46,079 nucleotides of DNA from the NCBI GenBank assembly GCA_019636175.1, contig JAHBYC010000023.1, positions 1-46,079 on the forward strand, read 5' to 3'. The translations under genes were made by a program, and so were the position numbers. The notes beneath the pieces are model-generated. The model was not told the origin of the DNA, made no database searches, and was given only the letters and a program-made list of their open reading frames with translations. Positions 19,052-28,797 of the stretch are shown piece after piece (position 1 is the stretch's first letter; every line of letters begins with the position of its first letter). Source of the stretch: Caulobacter sp. GTDB taxonomy: Bacteria > Pseudomonadota > Alphaproteobacteria > Caulobacterales > Caulobacteraceae.

Positions 19052-20883
19052 GGCCGGTCCCGGAGCGGCAACGCTCCAGGGGTGAGGCGCCGGCCGCCGA
19101 GGCGCCGGTCCGCGCCTGGGCGGCGTTGCGCGACCTCTTCCGACTGATCCTGACCTGCGGCGCGCCGGGCCTTGGCTGGCGGCTGGGAACGGCCCTGACC
19201 CTGACCCTGGGGGGCAAGGTGCTGGGGGTGGTCGGGCCGCTGTTGCTGGGGGCGGCGGTCAACCGGCTGAGCGAGGGCCGGGGCGCCGGCGTGCAGGTGG
19301 GGGCCGCCTTCGCCGGGCTGGTCATCGGCTGGACCGTGATCCGCTTCTTCGCCGCCGCCGCTCCGCAGATGCGCGATGTGGTGTTCACCCCCGTCGCCCA
19401 GGCCGCCCAGCGCCGCGCCGCCGCGGACGCCTTCGGCCACGCCCTGTCGCTGGGCATCGAGTTCCACCAGACCAAGCGGACCGGTTCGCTGTCGCGGGTG
19501 ATCGATCGCGGCGCCCGGTCGATGGACTTTCTGCTGCGCGCCCTGGTGTTCAACCTGGGACCGACGGCCATCGAGCTGGTCATCGCCGCCGGGGTTCTCG
19601 CAAAGGCCTACGACTGGCGGTTCGCCGCCGCCGCCGTGGCGACCGTGGTCGTCTATGGCGTTCTGACCTTTGCCATCTCCGACTGGCGGATCGGCCATCG
19701 CCGCGCTCTCAACGAAGCCGACAGCGAGGCGGCCGGCCGGGCGGTGGACGCCCTGCTGAACTATGAGACCGTGAAGGCCTTTGGCGCGGAGGCCCGGGCC
19801 GCCGGCAACTATGAGCGCGCCCTGGCGACCTATGCCGGGGCCCAGATCAAGGCGACCAATTCGCTCAGCCTGCTCAACATGGCCCAGGCGGCGGTGATGG
19901 CCGTCGGGCTGGCGCTGATGGCGCTTATGGCCGGTTTCGAGGCCCAGGCCGGACGCATGGGGCCGGGGGATGTCACCGCCGCCATCCTGATCCTGATGAA
20001 TCTCTATGCCCCGCTGAACATCCTCGGCTTCGCCTACCGCGAGATCCGCCAGAGCTTCATCGACCTGGAAGCCATGTCCGACCTGCGTCGCCAGAGGCCG
20101 GAAGTGGCCGAGGCCCACGACGCGATTGACCCGCCGCCGGGCGACGGTCGCGGCGGGGAGGTGGTATTCTCCGGCGTTTCCTTCCGGCACGGCGCCCGTT
20201 CACAAGGACTGGAAGAGGTGAGTTTCACCGCCCGCCCCGGGGAGACCGTGGCCCTGGTCGGCCCTTCCGGCGCGGGCAAGACCACCCTGGTGCGGTTGGC
20301 GCTGCGGATGATCGATCCGCAGTCGGGTTCCATCGCCCTGGACGGCGTCGATCTGCGGCGGGTGAAGATGGCGGCCCTGCGCGGCGCGGTCGCCCTGGTG
20401 CCGCAGGATGTGGCTCTGTTCAATGACACCCTGGCCGCCAACATCGGTTTTGCCCGGCCCGACGCGGGGGAGGCTGACATTCGCGCCGCCGCCAATGCCG
20501 CCGAACTGACCGAGTTCATCGCCGGCCTGCCGGAGGGTCTGGAGACGAAGGTCGGCGAGCGGGGGCTGAAACTGTCGGGCGGCGAGCGCCAGCGGGTCGG
20601 CATCGCCCGCGCCCTGCTGGCCGATCCCCGTGTCCTGATCCTCGACGAGGCCACCAGCGCTCTCGACTCGCGCACCGAGTCGGCGATCCAGGACACCCTG
20701 AGAAAGGCCCGCGCCGGTCGCACCACCCTGGTCGTCGCCCACCGCCTCAGCACCATCGCCGACGCCGACCGGATCATCGTCCTGCGGCGAGGCCGGGTGG
20801 TGGAGGAAGGCCGGCACGAGGATCTGCTTGAGCGGGGCGGGGAATATGCGGCCCTGTGGCGGCGGCAGACGCGGGGAAAGTAG
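19048..20883 (+). CDS. ABC exporter, ATM1/HMT1 type (fused permease-ATPase)
   Basis: A 611-residue half-transporter with about six membrane helices (about 40-330) followed by an ATPase domain with GPSGAGKTT (about 406-414), LSGGERQR (about 508-515) and LILDEATSALD. The wording LGIEFHQTKRTGSLSRVIDRGARSMDFLLR and NYETVKAFGAEARA is that of the ATM1 subgroup, whose members move glutathione-linked sulfur or metal compounds across the inner membrane. Start is taken as GTG 19048, overlapping the lipoprotein stop; the upstream open frame is a shadow of the lipoprotein gene. The substrate is inferred only at family level. Confidence 0.9.
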   Translation: MRPVPERQRSRGEAPAAEAPVRAWAALRDLFRLILTCGAPGLGWRLGTALTLTLGGKVLGVVGPLLLGAAVNRLSEGRGAGVQVGAAFAGLVIGWTVIRFFAAAAPQMRDVVFTPVAQAAQRRAAADAFGHALSLGIEFHQTKRTGSLSRVIDRGARSMDFLLRALVFNLGPTAIELVIAAGVLAKAYDWRFAAAAVATVVVYGVLTFAISDWRIGHRRALNEADSEAAGRAVDALLNYETVKAFGAEARAAGNYERALATYAGAQIKATNSLSLLNMAQAAVMAVGLALMALMAGFEAQAGRMGPGDVTAAILILMNLYAPLNILGFAYREIRQSFIDLEAMSDLRRQRPEVAEAHDAIDPPPGDGRGGEVVFSGVSFRHGARSQGLEEVSFTARPGETVALVGPSGAGKTTLVRLALRMIDPQSGSIALDGVDLRRVKMAALRGAVALVPQDVALFNDTLAANIGFARPDAGEADIRAAANAAELTEFIAGLPEGLETKVGERGLKLSGGERQRVGIARALLADPRVLILDEATSALDSRTESAIQDTLRKARAGRTTLVVAHRLSTIADADRIIVLRRGRVVEEGRHEDLLERGGEYAALWRRQTRGK

Positions 20884-20896
20884 CCGCGCCCGAGAC

Positions 20897-20921
20897 CCTT
20901 CTCCCGGTCGCCGGGAGAAGG
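20897..20921. terminator. Hairpin after the ABC exporter gene
   Basis: CCTTCTCCCGG-TCG-CCGGGAGAAGG, an 11-bp perfect stem 13 bp past the stop codon. It belongs to the same hairpin family as 2369-2424 and 35252-35435 and probably marks the 3' end of the transcript. Confidence 0.55.
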
Positions 20922-20946
20922 TGGTCCGGATGGCCGAAGGAAATCT

Positions 20947-21051
20947 CCGCCTTCCCGGCGAAGGCCGGGACCCAGTCCTTCTCACTGCGTTGCGGGCAGA
21001 TTGGCAGGTCTGGCGGGTGACTCTGGACCCCGGCCTTCGCCGGGGAGGCGG
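20947..21051. repeat. Dispersed inverted repeat, copy 2 (105 bp)
   Basis: Arms at 20947-20975 and 21023-21051 are inverted copies built on CCCGGCGAAGGCCGGGA; the spacer is unlike that of copy 1. It lies between the ABC exporter terminator and the thiC riboswitch. Confidence 0.85.
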
Positions 21052-21194
21052 GAAACGGGTTTGCGACTGGGATTAATCTGCCGCCCGCATGCCATCCTCC
21101 GGCCGCCTCGCGTCCACTTTCTCCCGGCGCGCGGAAGCAGGGCCGCTTCAACCCCACGCTTGACCCTGCCCCCGATCCGCCTAGTCTCGCCCCG

Positions 21195-21290
21195 TTCTCC
21201 GGGGGGCCGCACCTGAAGCGGCTGAGATTGGGGTGATCCCCTGACCCGCCGAACCTGATCCGGGTCATGCCGGCGAAGGGAGAGGAACGC
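21195..21290 (+). promoter_or_regulatory. TPP riboswitch (THI element) of thiC
   Basis: The core landmarks of the thiamine pyrophosphate aptamer are present in order: GGCTGAGATT (21221-21230), then CCCTGACCC, GAACCTGATCCGGGTCATGC (21251-21270) and CGGCGAAGGGA, with TTCTCC (21196-21201) able to pair with GGAGAGGAA for P1. It lies 70 bp before thiC, so thiamine pyrophosphate is expected to reduce thiC expression. Confidence 0.93.
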
Positions 21291-21349
21291 GGCCGCCAGT
21301 CCAGGCCGTCTTTCCGCCTTTGGCGCGAACCGGGTCTCCACAGATTTGA

Positions 21350-23212
<1,863 letters not shown>

Positions 23213-23243
23213 GACTCACTGATACTCAGGAAACACCCCAAAT

Positions 23244-23348
23244 CCGTCTCCCCGGCGAAGGCCGGGGCCCAGATTCAGCCGCCGAACTTGGAAAATAGAC
23301 CCAAAACATGGCGCAAGGACTGGATCCCGGCTTCCGCCGGGAAGGCGG
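23244..23348. repeat. Dispersed inverted repeat, copy 3 (105 bp)
   Basis: Arms at 23244-23272 and 23320-23348. The spacer starts ATTCAGCCG and resembles that of copy 4 (ATTGAGCCG), so these two are close relatives. It lies after thiC in a 369-bp gap that shows no other gene; the rest of the gap (23349-23581) holds only GC-rich inverted stretches and the leader of the next gene. Confidence 0.85.
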
Positions 23349-23581
23349 AGACTTATTGGGTCGGTCCCGGCTTCGCCTCGGGGCTCCCTTTTTCGCGAGG
23401 GGAAGGGGGACTCTTGCGGCGGCGTTGGCGATCATAGTCGATTTCCAGACCTATGCCGCCTCCTAGCCAGCGCTCGACCTCCACGGCAATATACCGGGAC
23501 CCAGGAACGGCCCTGATTTACCGCCGCGCCCAGTCCGCGCAGGATGCACGGGGTGATCATCGTCGGAGGACGCGTAGCCAC

Positions 23582-24034
23582 ATGCCGAAGTCAAGATCAG
23601 GTCTTCTCGTGTTGCTGGCGACCCTCGCGCTCGGCGTCACCGCCCAGACCGCCTCAGCCGCCGCCTGCATCGACGGCCACCCCTCGGTGAAGGACGAATA
23701 TGCAACAGCGATGTTCGTCGCCGAGGTCACGGTGGCCGAAATTGGACTTTACCGGCCGCAACCCCATCCCCACAACGGCGCGACCGTCTGGGAAGATGAA
23801 CGCCGAATCCGCTTCAAACCCATCAAGGCCTGGAAGGGCGACCCGGGAGCGGAATTCACCATCCGCGATCGCAACACCTCGGCCCGCCTGCCGGCCAACC
23901 CTGGCGACCGCTATCTGCTTTTCGTCAAAACCAACAAGGCAGGCGAGAACTTTGTCGACACCTGCGGAAACTCCGGAATAACGGCCGACCTCGCACCCGA
24001 GGTTCTGTCACAGGTCAAGGCCCTGGCCCGGTAG
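23582..24034 (+). CDS. Exported two-Cys protein, possible NTR/TIMP-like fold
   Basis: A 150-residue protein with a signal peptide (1-28, MPKSRSGLLVLLATLALGVT, ending AASA) and a mature part starting ACIDGHPSVKDEYATAMFVA. The following pattern of beta segments, IRFKPIKAWKGDPGAEFTIR, GDRYLLFVKTN and FVDTCGNSG, resembles bacterial NTR/TIMP-like secreted proteins, in which an early Cys pairs with a late one. The in-frame extension upstream to 23453 has no signal-like start and is not used. The function is unknown; it stands alone between thiC and a leftward lipoprotein gene. Confidence 0.65.
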   Translation: MPKSRSGLLVLLATLALGVTAQTASAAACIDGHPSVKDEYATAMFVAEVTVAEIGLYRPQPHPHNGATVWEDERRIRFKPIKAWKGDPGAEFTIRDRNTSARLPANPGDRYLLFVKTNKAGENFVDTCGNSGITADLAPEVLSQVKALAR

Positions 24035-24121
24035 TTTATGACAACCCCCATCCGCCGCCTACACCCCGGCGCGGCCGCTCATCCGACCCCTCGCGGGAGA
24101 ATATCTTCTGGCGGCGTTGGC

Positions 24122-24206
24122 TGTCAGGGACAGGTTTTCGCCCCTGCGGGTCGTCCTCAGCCCCTGACAAGAAAACGGCTGCGACGGGACTCCTCGCCGC
24201 AGCCGT
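24122..24206. terminator. Bidirectional terminator between convergent genes
   Basis: Two stems: TGTCAGGG/CCCTGACA (24122-24129 with 24162-24169, long loop) and the stronger ACGGCTGCG/CGCAGCCGT (24175-24183 with 24198-24206). On the leftward strand the second stem is followed by TTTTCTTGT, so it is a good intrinsic terminator for the lipoprotein gene ending at 24229; rightward it is followed by CCATTTTCC. Confidence 0.75.
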
Positions 24207-24228
24207 CCATTTTCCCAGACGATGCCGA

Positions 24229-24879
24229 CTAGTTCGTCAGCGCCGCCTTCACTTCAGGATCGTTGAAGATCTGTTCCAGCTTGGCCTTGTAGGCGTCGGT
24301 GATCATGTTGGGCCATGACTCCGAACCCTCGCCCTGAATGGCCTGCTTATCGGCGAAACGCTTGGTCAGCACCGTTCCGCGGCCACGCTTCTGGATCACC
24401 ACATCGACATCGCTGTTGAACTGGAATTTGCCGACCCAGTTGGTGTTCACGTCGAAGTGCCAGTCGTGGTTGACGATGGTGACGATGGCCCCGGCATTTT
24501 CCCGGGCCATGACGATGTCTGCCTCCTCGTCGGTGGCGACCCGGTCGGCCTGCATCACCATGACATCGGCGCCGCCGCTCTTGAGGCCGGCGGCGACACG
24601 TTCGGCCAGATAGCGCGACATGGATTTGCCCTTGCCGGTCTTGTCCGACATGGTCAGGACATCGACGGTCCAGTCGACCGGCGCGCCGTAGACGCGGGCA
24701 TAGCCGGCAAAGTTCGGCGGTTTGCCGTCCTTGACGCGCTGGCGGTCCTCGACGACCCCGACCATGATCTTGTCGGCGGCCTTGTAGCCGAGGGTAGGAT
24801 TCTGCATTTCGATGCTGCGCGGAGTCACGCAGGCCGTGACGAGCAGAGCCGCCGCGGCAATCAGTACGCTTCTGAACAT
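24229..24879 (-). CDS. Lipoprotein of unknown function
   Basis: A 216-residue lipoprotein: MFRSVLIAAAALLVTACVTP with Cys17 in the lipobox. The mature protein has KIMVGVVEDRQRVKDGKPPN, a region DWTVDVLTMSDKTGKGKSMS, and VDVVIQKRGRGTVLTKRFAD, a mixed alpha/beta pattern similar to outer-membrane lipoproteins that carry a flavin- or polysaccharide-unrelated small domain; no certain family was recognised. ATG 24879 has GGGGGCT at good spacing, whereas the ATGs at 24891 and 24939 do not. It is divergent from the SnoaL-like gene. Confidence 0.7.
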   Translation of the reverse strand: MFRSVLIAAAALLVTACVTPRSIEMQNPTLGYKAADKIMVGVVEDRQRVKDGKPPNFAGYARVYGAPVDWTVDVLTMSDKTGKGKSMSRYLAERVAAGLKSGGADVMVMQADRVATDEEADIVMARENAGAIVTIVNHDWHFDVNTNWVGKFQFNSDVDVVIQKRGRGTVLTKRFADKQAIQGEGSESWPNMITDAYKAKLEQIFNDPEVKAALTN

Positions 24880-24998
24880 GTTAGCCCCCATGGCGCGCGT
24901 TGGTTTGGGATGCGCGCTGAGCGTTCGATAGCATGACAATTGACCGGTGACAGCGGGGGTTTTGCATCCCTATGGTTCAGGCCGAACGGAGCCCAGAT

Positions 24999-25388
24999 AT
25001 GACCGACCCGATCCACCGCTGGCACGCCTATGTCGACAGCCGCGACCCCGCCGATCTGTCGGCCCTGATCGCCGAGGACTGCGTGTTCGAGAGCCCGGTG
25101 GTTCACACGCCCCAGGCCGGCAAGGCGATCACCGAGAAATATCTGCTCAGCGCCCTGCAGGTGCTCAACAACGAGACCTTTGAATACCTGGGTGAATGGC
25201 GGGCCGAGCGGTCGGCGGTGCTCGAGTTTGCCTGCGTCATCGACGGCATCCGCATCAACGGCGTCGACATGATCTGGTGGAACGAGGCGGGCCTGATCAC
25301 CCGGTTCAAGGTCATGGTCCGGCCACTGAAGGCGATCAACCTGCTGCACCAGAAGATGGGCGAGATGCTGATGAGGATGGCCGGCTAG
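24999..25388 (+). CDS. SnoaL/NTF2-like protein
   Basis: A 129-residue cytoplasmic protein of the NTF2-like superfamily (SnoaL-type). It opens MTDPIHRWHAYVDSRDPADL with SALIAEDCVFESPVV, the typical helix-turn-strand that lines the cone-shaped pocket, and ends with DGIRINGVDMIWWNEAGLIT and VRPLKAINLLHQKMGEMLM. Start ATG 24999 is preceded by GGAG; the ATG at 24972 is less likely. Such proteins are small enzymes or binding folds, and the ligand cannot be predicted. A lipoprotein gene follows after 41 bp and may share its transcript. Confidence 0.8.
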   Translation: MTDPIHRWHAYVDSRDPADLSALIAEDCVFESPVVHTPQAGKAITEKYLLSALQVLNNETFEYLGEWRAERSAVLEFACVIDGIRINGVDMIWWNEAGLITRFKVMVRPLKAINLLHQKMGEMLMRMAG

Positions 25389-25429
25389 ACCGGCCGCCAG
25401 GTCAACGCCCCCGCGACAAGGACCCCGCC

Positions 25430-26047
25430 ATGAGCCACACCCCGCGCCTTTCCGTTGTCCTGGCCCTGGCGATGCTGGCCGTCGCCTGCGGAGAGCCGCC
25501 CGCCGCGCCGAAGACGCCGCAGCCTCCGGCGGCCCCCGCTGCGCCACAGGCGCCCGAGACGCCCGCCGCCATGCCGGCCGAGCCGCCCAAGCCGGAAGGG
25601 CCGCTGCTGGCGCTGGACGGGGAGGGGATTCGGTTGGTGCGGCCCAACGGCTCCACGGCCCTGCTGCCGTTCGGACGACCGACCGCCGAGGCGGTGGCGG
25701 CGCTGTCGACCGCCCTGGGCGCGCCGGTCGACCGGGGGACCAACGCCGAATGCGGCGCGGGACCGACCGAGATCGTCCGCTGGGGCGGCGGCTTCAGCGC
25801 CATGTTCCTGGAAGGGAAGTTCAACGGCTGGAGCGCCGACCGGCGCAAGGGCCTGACCACCATGAACGGCATCGGCGTCGGCTCGACCCGCGCCGAGCTG
25901 TTCGCCAGCTATGGCGACGCCAGTGTCGAGGACAGCACCCTGGGCACGGAGTTTTCCGCCGGCGGCCTTGGCGGTCTGCTGAGCGGGACCGGCGCGACCG
26001 CCAGGATCGAGACCCTGTGGGCCGGGGACATCTGCGCCTTCCGCTGA
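25430..26047 (+). CDS. Proline-rich lipoprotein of unknown function
   Basis: A 205-residue lipoprotein. The signal MSHTPRLSVVLALAMLAVAC gives acyl-Cys20; residues 22-55 are a Pro/Ala linker of the kind that spans the periplasm; the C-terminal domain (about 65-205) includes GEGIRLVRPNGSTALLPFGR, GFSAMFLEGKFNGWSADRR and GVGSTRAELFASYGDASVED. That last piece resembles the start-and-turn of small outer-membrane-assembly-like folds, but no family was recognised. Start ATG 25430 follows AAGGA. Last gene of a short run with the SnoaL-like gene. Confidence 0.65.
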   Translation: MSHTPRLSVVLALAMLAVACGEPPAAPKTPQPPAAPAAPQAPETPAAMPAEPPKPEGPLLALDGEGIRLVRPNGSTALLPFGRPTAEAVAALSTALGAPVDRGTNAECGAGPTEIVRWGGGFSAMFLEGKFNGWSADRRKGLTTMNGIGVGSTRAELFASYGDASVEDSTLGTEFSAGGLGGLLSGTGATARIETLWAGDICAFR

Positions 26048-26050
26048 ATA

Positions 26051-26093
26051 TTTTACCCGGACGATATTGACGCCGAATAACCTCCGGGTAAAA
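26051..26093. promoter_or_regulatory. Nested palindrome upstream of GIY-YIG/DUF2239 pair
   Basis: TTTTACCCGG (26051-26060) and CCGGGTAAAA (26084-26093) are perfect inverted repeats. Inside them TATT (26065-26068) and AATA (26076-26079) are symmetric about the same centre, 26072. The element ends 7 bp before the ATG at 26101, so it is either a two-dimer operator or an RNA hairpin covering the ribosome-binding region. Confidence 0.65.
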
Positions 26094-26100
26094 GGGCGGC

Positions 26101-26442
26101 ATGAAAGCCGACCGCAAACAGCTTCTTCGCGACTATCGCGAGCGCAAGACCTCCGCCGGGGCCTTCGCCGTGCGCTGCTCGACGACCGGCGAGGCCTGGG
26201 TCGGCACGACGCCGGACCTGGCGACGCGTCAGAACGGCGTGTGGTTCTCGCTGCGGCTCGGCAGCCATCCCAACCGGGCGCTGCAGGCGGTCTGGAGCCG
26301 GGAAGGCGAGGGGGCGTTCAGCTTCGAGGTGCTGGAGGCCCTGCCGGATGAGGACCGCTCGGCCTATGAACAGGCCAGCAAGCTGAAGGACCTCGACAAG
26401 GCCTGGCGCGAGCGTCTGGGCGCGGCAAAGCTGACGGGCTGA
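26101..26442 (+). CDS. GIY-YIG nuclease-family protein, degenerate
   Basis: A 113-residue protein of a small GIY-YIG-like family common in proteobacteria. The sequence KADRKQLLRDYRERKTSAGA, FAVRCSTTGEAWVGTTPDL and LRLGSHPNRALQAVWSREGE matches that family, but the namesake GIY and YIG tripeptides are absent (FAV and WVG stand there), and the usual catalytic Arg/Glu context is uncertain. It may therefore have lost nuclease activity. It is followed after 2 bp by the DUF2239 gene, and both lie downstream of the nested palindrome, so they form one regulated unit. Confidence 0.78.
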   Translation: MKADRKQLLRDYRERKTSAGAFAVRCSTTGEAWVGTTPDLATRQNGVWFSLRLGSHPNRALQAVWSREGEGAFSFEVLEALPDEDRSAYEQASKLKDLDKAWRERLGAAKLTG

Positions 26443-26444
26443 CC

Positions 26445-26960
26445 ATGAACGACGATGCAAGCTACAGCCTGTTCGAGGGGCAGGCGCTGATCGCCAGCGG
26501 TCCGATGCCCCAAGTCATCGAGGCGGCGCGGCGGGCCCTGGCGGACAATGCGTCGGCCCGGCTGCTGGCCTTCAACAGCCACTCGGGCCGCCAGGTCGAT
26601 CTCGACCTGCGCGCGCCCTCGCCGGCGCCGCGCAAGGCGGGCCGGCCCAAGCTGGGCGTCGTCCCCCGTGAAGTCACCCTGCTGCCGCGACACTGGGACT
26701 GGCTGGCCGAGCAGCCGGGCGGCGCGTCGGTGACCCTGCGCAAGCTGGTCGAGGCGGCAAGCCGCGATCCGGCCCAGCAGCGCAAGGCCGCCATCGAGTC
26801 GGCCTACCGCTTCATCAGCGTCATGGCTGGCAATCTGGCCGGGTTCGAGGAGGCCAGCCGAACCCTGTTCAAGGACGACTGCGAGGGCTTTCTGGCCAAT
26901 ACGGCTGAGTGGCCGTCCGACGTGCGGAACCACGCGCTGCGGATGCTCGGCTGGGGCTGA
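26445..26960 (+). CDS. DUF2239-family protein
   Basis: A 171-residue cytoplasmic protein of family DUF2239. Typical parts are LFEGQALIASGPMPQVIEAA, LLAFNSHSGRQVDLDLRAP, then RKAGRPKLGVVPREVTLLPR, HWDWLAEQPGGASVTLRKLV and AYRFISVMAGNLAGFEEASR. The GRPKLGVVPREVTLLP segment is a plausible DNA-contacting stretch (AT-hook-like GRPK followed by an Arc-like LxxR), but this is inference. It overlaps in organisation with the GIY-YIG-like gene 2 bp upstream and is likely cotranscribed with it. Confidence 0.85.
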   Translation: MNDDASYSLFEGQALIASGPMPQVIEAARRALADNASARLLAFNSHSGRQVDLDLRAPSPAPRKAGRPKLGVVPREVTLLPRHWDWLAEQPGGASVTLRKLVEAASRDPAQQRKAAIESAYRFISVMAGNLAGFEEASRTLFKDDCEGFLANTAEWPSDVRNHALRMLGWG

Positions 26961-27012
26961 CGGTTGAAGGCGGCGCGGTTCGCCCTAGCTGGCGTGGGAC
27001 AAGGAGCTTGCC

Positions 27013-27549
27013 ATGTCCCGAGTGCTCACCGCGTTTCTCACCGCCCTGACCCTTCTGGCCGCGCCGGCCGCCTTCGCGGCTGACACCAGGGCCCCGCAGC
27101 CGGCCAAGGCGGTGGACCTCGATCGCTTCTATTCAGGCCGCTGGCTGGAGATCGCCCGTCTGCCGATGGGCCTGACCGATGGCTGTGTGGCCGGGGCGAC
27201 GACCTATTCCAGGACCGATAAGGGCCGCATCCAGGTGGTCGACACCTGCCGCGACAAGACCCCGACCGGCAAGGAGAAATCGATCAAGGGCAAGGGCGAC
27301 ATCCTCGACCCGGGAACCAATGCCAAGCTGCGCGTCCACTATCCCTTCTTCATCACCTGGGATTACTGGGTGCTCGATCACGCGGACGACTACAGCTGGT
27401 TCATCAGCGCCGACCCCAAGTTCGAGAAGCTGTGGATCTACACCCGCAAGCCCCCGACCGAGGCCGAGCTTGCCGCCCTGGTGAAGCGGGCCCAGGATCT
27501 GGGCTACGACACCGGCAAGCTGGAGTTTCCCGCCCCGCTGACGGACTAG
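27013..27549 (+). CDS. Periplasmic lipocalin (Blc-like)
   Basis: Bacterial lipocalins bind fatty acids or lysophospholipids. The 178-residue product has a signal peptide (1-22, APAAFA) and lipocalin landmarks: DLDRFYSGRWLEIARLPMG (the G-x-W motif), TTYSRTDKGRIQVVDTC, and ITWDYWVLDHADDYSWFIS with IYTRKPPTEAELAALVKRAQ. Unlike E. coli Blc there is no lipobox cysteine at the cleavage site (FAADT), so it should be soluble in the periplasm. Cys at GCVAG and DTC could form a disulfide. Its 3' side carries copy 4 of the dispersed repeat. Confidence 0.9.
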   Translation: MSRVLTAFLTALTLLAAPAAFAADTRAPQPAKAVDLDRFYSGRWLEIARLPMGLTDGCVAGATTYSRTDKGRIQVVDTCRDKTPTGKEKSIKGKGDILDPGTNAKLRVHYPFFITWDYWVLDHADDYSWFISADPKFEKLWIYTRKPPTEAELAALVKRAQDLGYDTGKLEFPAPLTD

Positions 27550-27574
27550 CGGGAGCCAACCGGCTGATTGACGT

Positions 27575-27683
27575 TCACCTTCCCGGCGCAGGCCGGGATC
27601 CAGATTGAGCCGGCGAAACCGGCAGGCAAACCTCCAATGAAACAGGGCGAATGACTGGACCCCGGCCCGCGCCGGGGAAGCGG
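27575..27683. repeat. Dispersed inverted repeat, copy 4 (109 bp)
   Basis: Arms at 27575-27603 and 27655-27683, with CCCGGCGCAGGCCGGGATCC on the left; compensating changes (GCGCAGG left, CCGCGCC right) are compatible with stem maintenance. The spacer is related to copy 3. Confidence 0.8.
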
Positions 27684-27780
27684 ATTTGTGGCGACCGCGG
27701 AAGTCGGGCCGGCTTCAGCCTTGCACCGGGCCGCCAGACCCTGATGATCGGCCATCGCGGCGAGTTTCGGGGAGGAAGCG

Positions 27781-28797
27781 ATGAGGTCCATCGACCAGGC
27801 GCCCGGCAAGGCCGTGGCCACGCTCTACAACGCCCTGATGACCGGGCTTGTGCTGACGCTGGTCAGCCAGCGGGGCGAAGAGGCCGCCCGCCGGTTCGTC
27901 TTCGCCCACTTCCGACGCCAGCATCTGGAGAAGTTCCTGCCAGGACTGGAAAAGCTGGGTCTGACCGGACTGCCCGACGCGGTGGCCTGCGCCCAGTATC
28001 ACCTGTTCTCCAACGCGCTTGGCGGGGTGAAGACCGAACTGGTGGTCGAGAGCGACCGCAAGGCCTGGGTGCGCTATCCGCCGCCGCGCTGGATCTGGCA
28101 GGGGACGGCGATCTGCGCGGTCCCCGCGACGGTCAATGAGGCGATGCTGCACGGCTGGCACGGCCACAACGGCGTCTCGTTGGGCAACTCCCGGCTGGGT
28201 TTCGTCTGCACCGGCCAGACAGTGCAAGGCGATCCCGGCCTCGAGGGCTACTATTTCGAATACGACCATGACTTGAGCGAGGGCGAGCGGGTGCGCTTCG
28301 CCCCGGACGAGCGGTGTCCGCCGGTCGATCCGGCCGCTCAACCCAGGCTCGACGCCCAGGCATGGCCGCCCGAGCGGCTGGCGCGGGTCGAGGTGTCCTA
28401 CGCCAGTGAATATGTCCGTAGTCTGTTGCCGGTGATGCACCAGCTGTTTGGAGCGGAAGAGGCGCGGGTCCTGGTAGGCCGGACGGCGCGGCTGATCGGG
28501 CTGCAGTTCCATGAACCGGTGACGCGGATGCTGGGGCTGGAGGGGACATCGCCCGAGGTGTTTGCCCAACTGCTGGCCGCCCTCGCCGGGGCGCAGGGTG
28601 AGGCGGTTGAACTCCAGGGGGCGCGGGTGGTCCAGACCGGCTGGCGACTGATGCGCGGCGTTCCCCTCGATCCTGCCCTGGCTCTGGCCTGCTGGAATCC
28701 GCTGTGGGAGGGGGCGCTTGCGGCGCACAACCGCGACCTCATCCTGGAAACCTTGTCGGAGGGGCAGACGCTGACCTGGACTATCCGTCAGGCCTGA
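27781..28797 (+). CDS. Unrecognised conserved-looking cytoplasmic protein
   Basis: A 338-residue protein with no signal peptide or membrane helix and no family I can name. The N-terminal half is helical (MRSIDQAPGKAVATLYNALM, EEAARRFVFAHFRRQHLEKF); the middle has LPDAVACAQYHLFSNALGGV, then KTELVVESDRKAWVRYPPPR and a Trp/His-rich piece AMLHGWHGHNGVSLGNSRLG with VCTGQTVQG that could be a metal or cofactor site. Codon use and GC match the neighbours. It ends by overlapping the convergent permease gene by 10 bp. An enzyme acting on a small hydrophobic substrate is possible but unproven. Confidence 0.6.
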   Translation: MRSIDQAPGKAVATLYNALMTGLVLTLVSQRGEEAARRFVFAHFRRQHLEKFLPGLEKLGLTGLPDAVACAQYHLFSNALGGVKTELVVESDRKAWVRYPPPRWIWQGTAICAVPATVNEAMLHGWHGHNGVSLGNSRLGFVCTGQTVQGDPGLEGYYFEYDHDLSEGERVRFAPDERCPPVDPAAQPRLDAQAWPPERLARVEVSYASEYVRSLLPVMHQLFGAEEARVLVGRTARLIGLQFHEPVTRMLGLEGTSPEVFAQLLAALAGAQGEAVELQGARVVQTGWRLMRGVPLDPALALACWNPLWEGALAAHNRDLILETLSEGQTLTWTIRQA

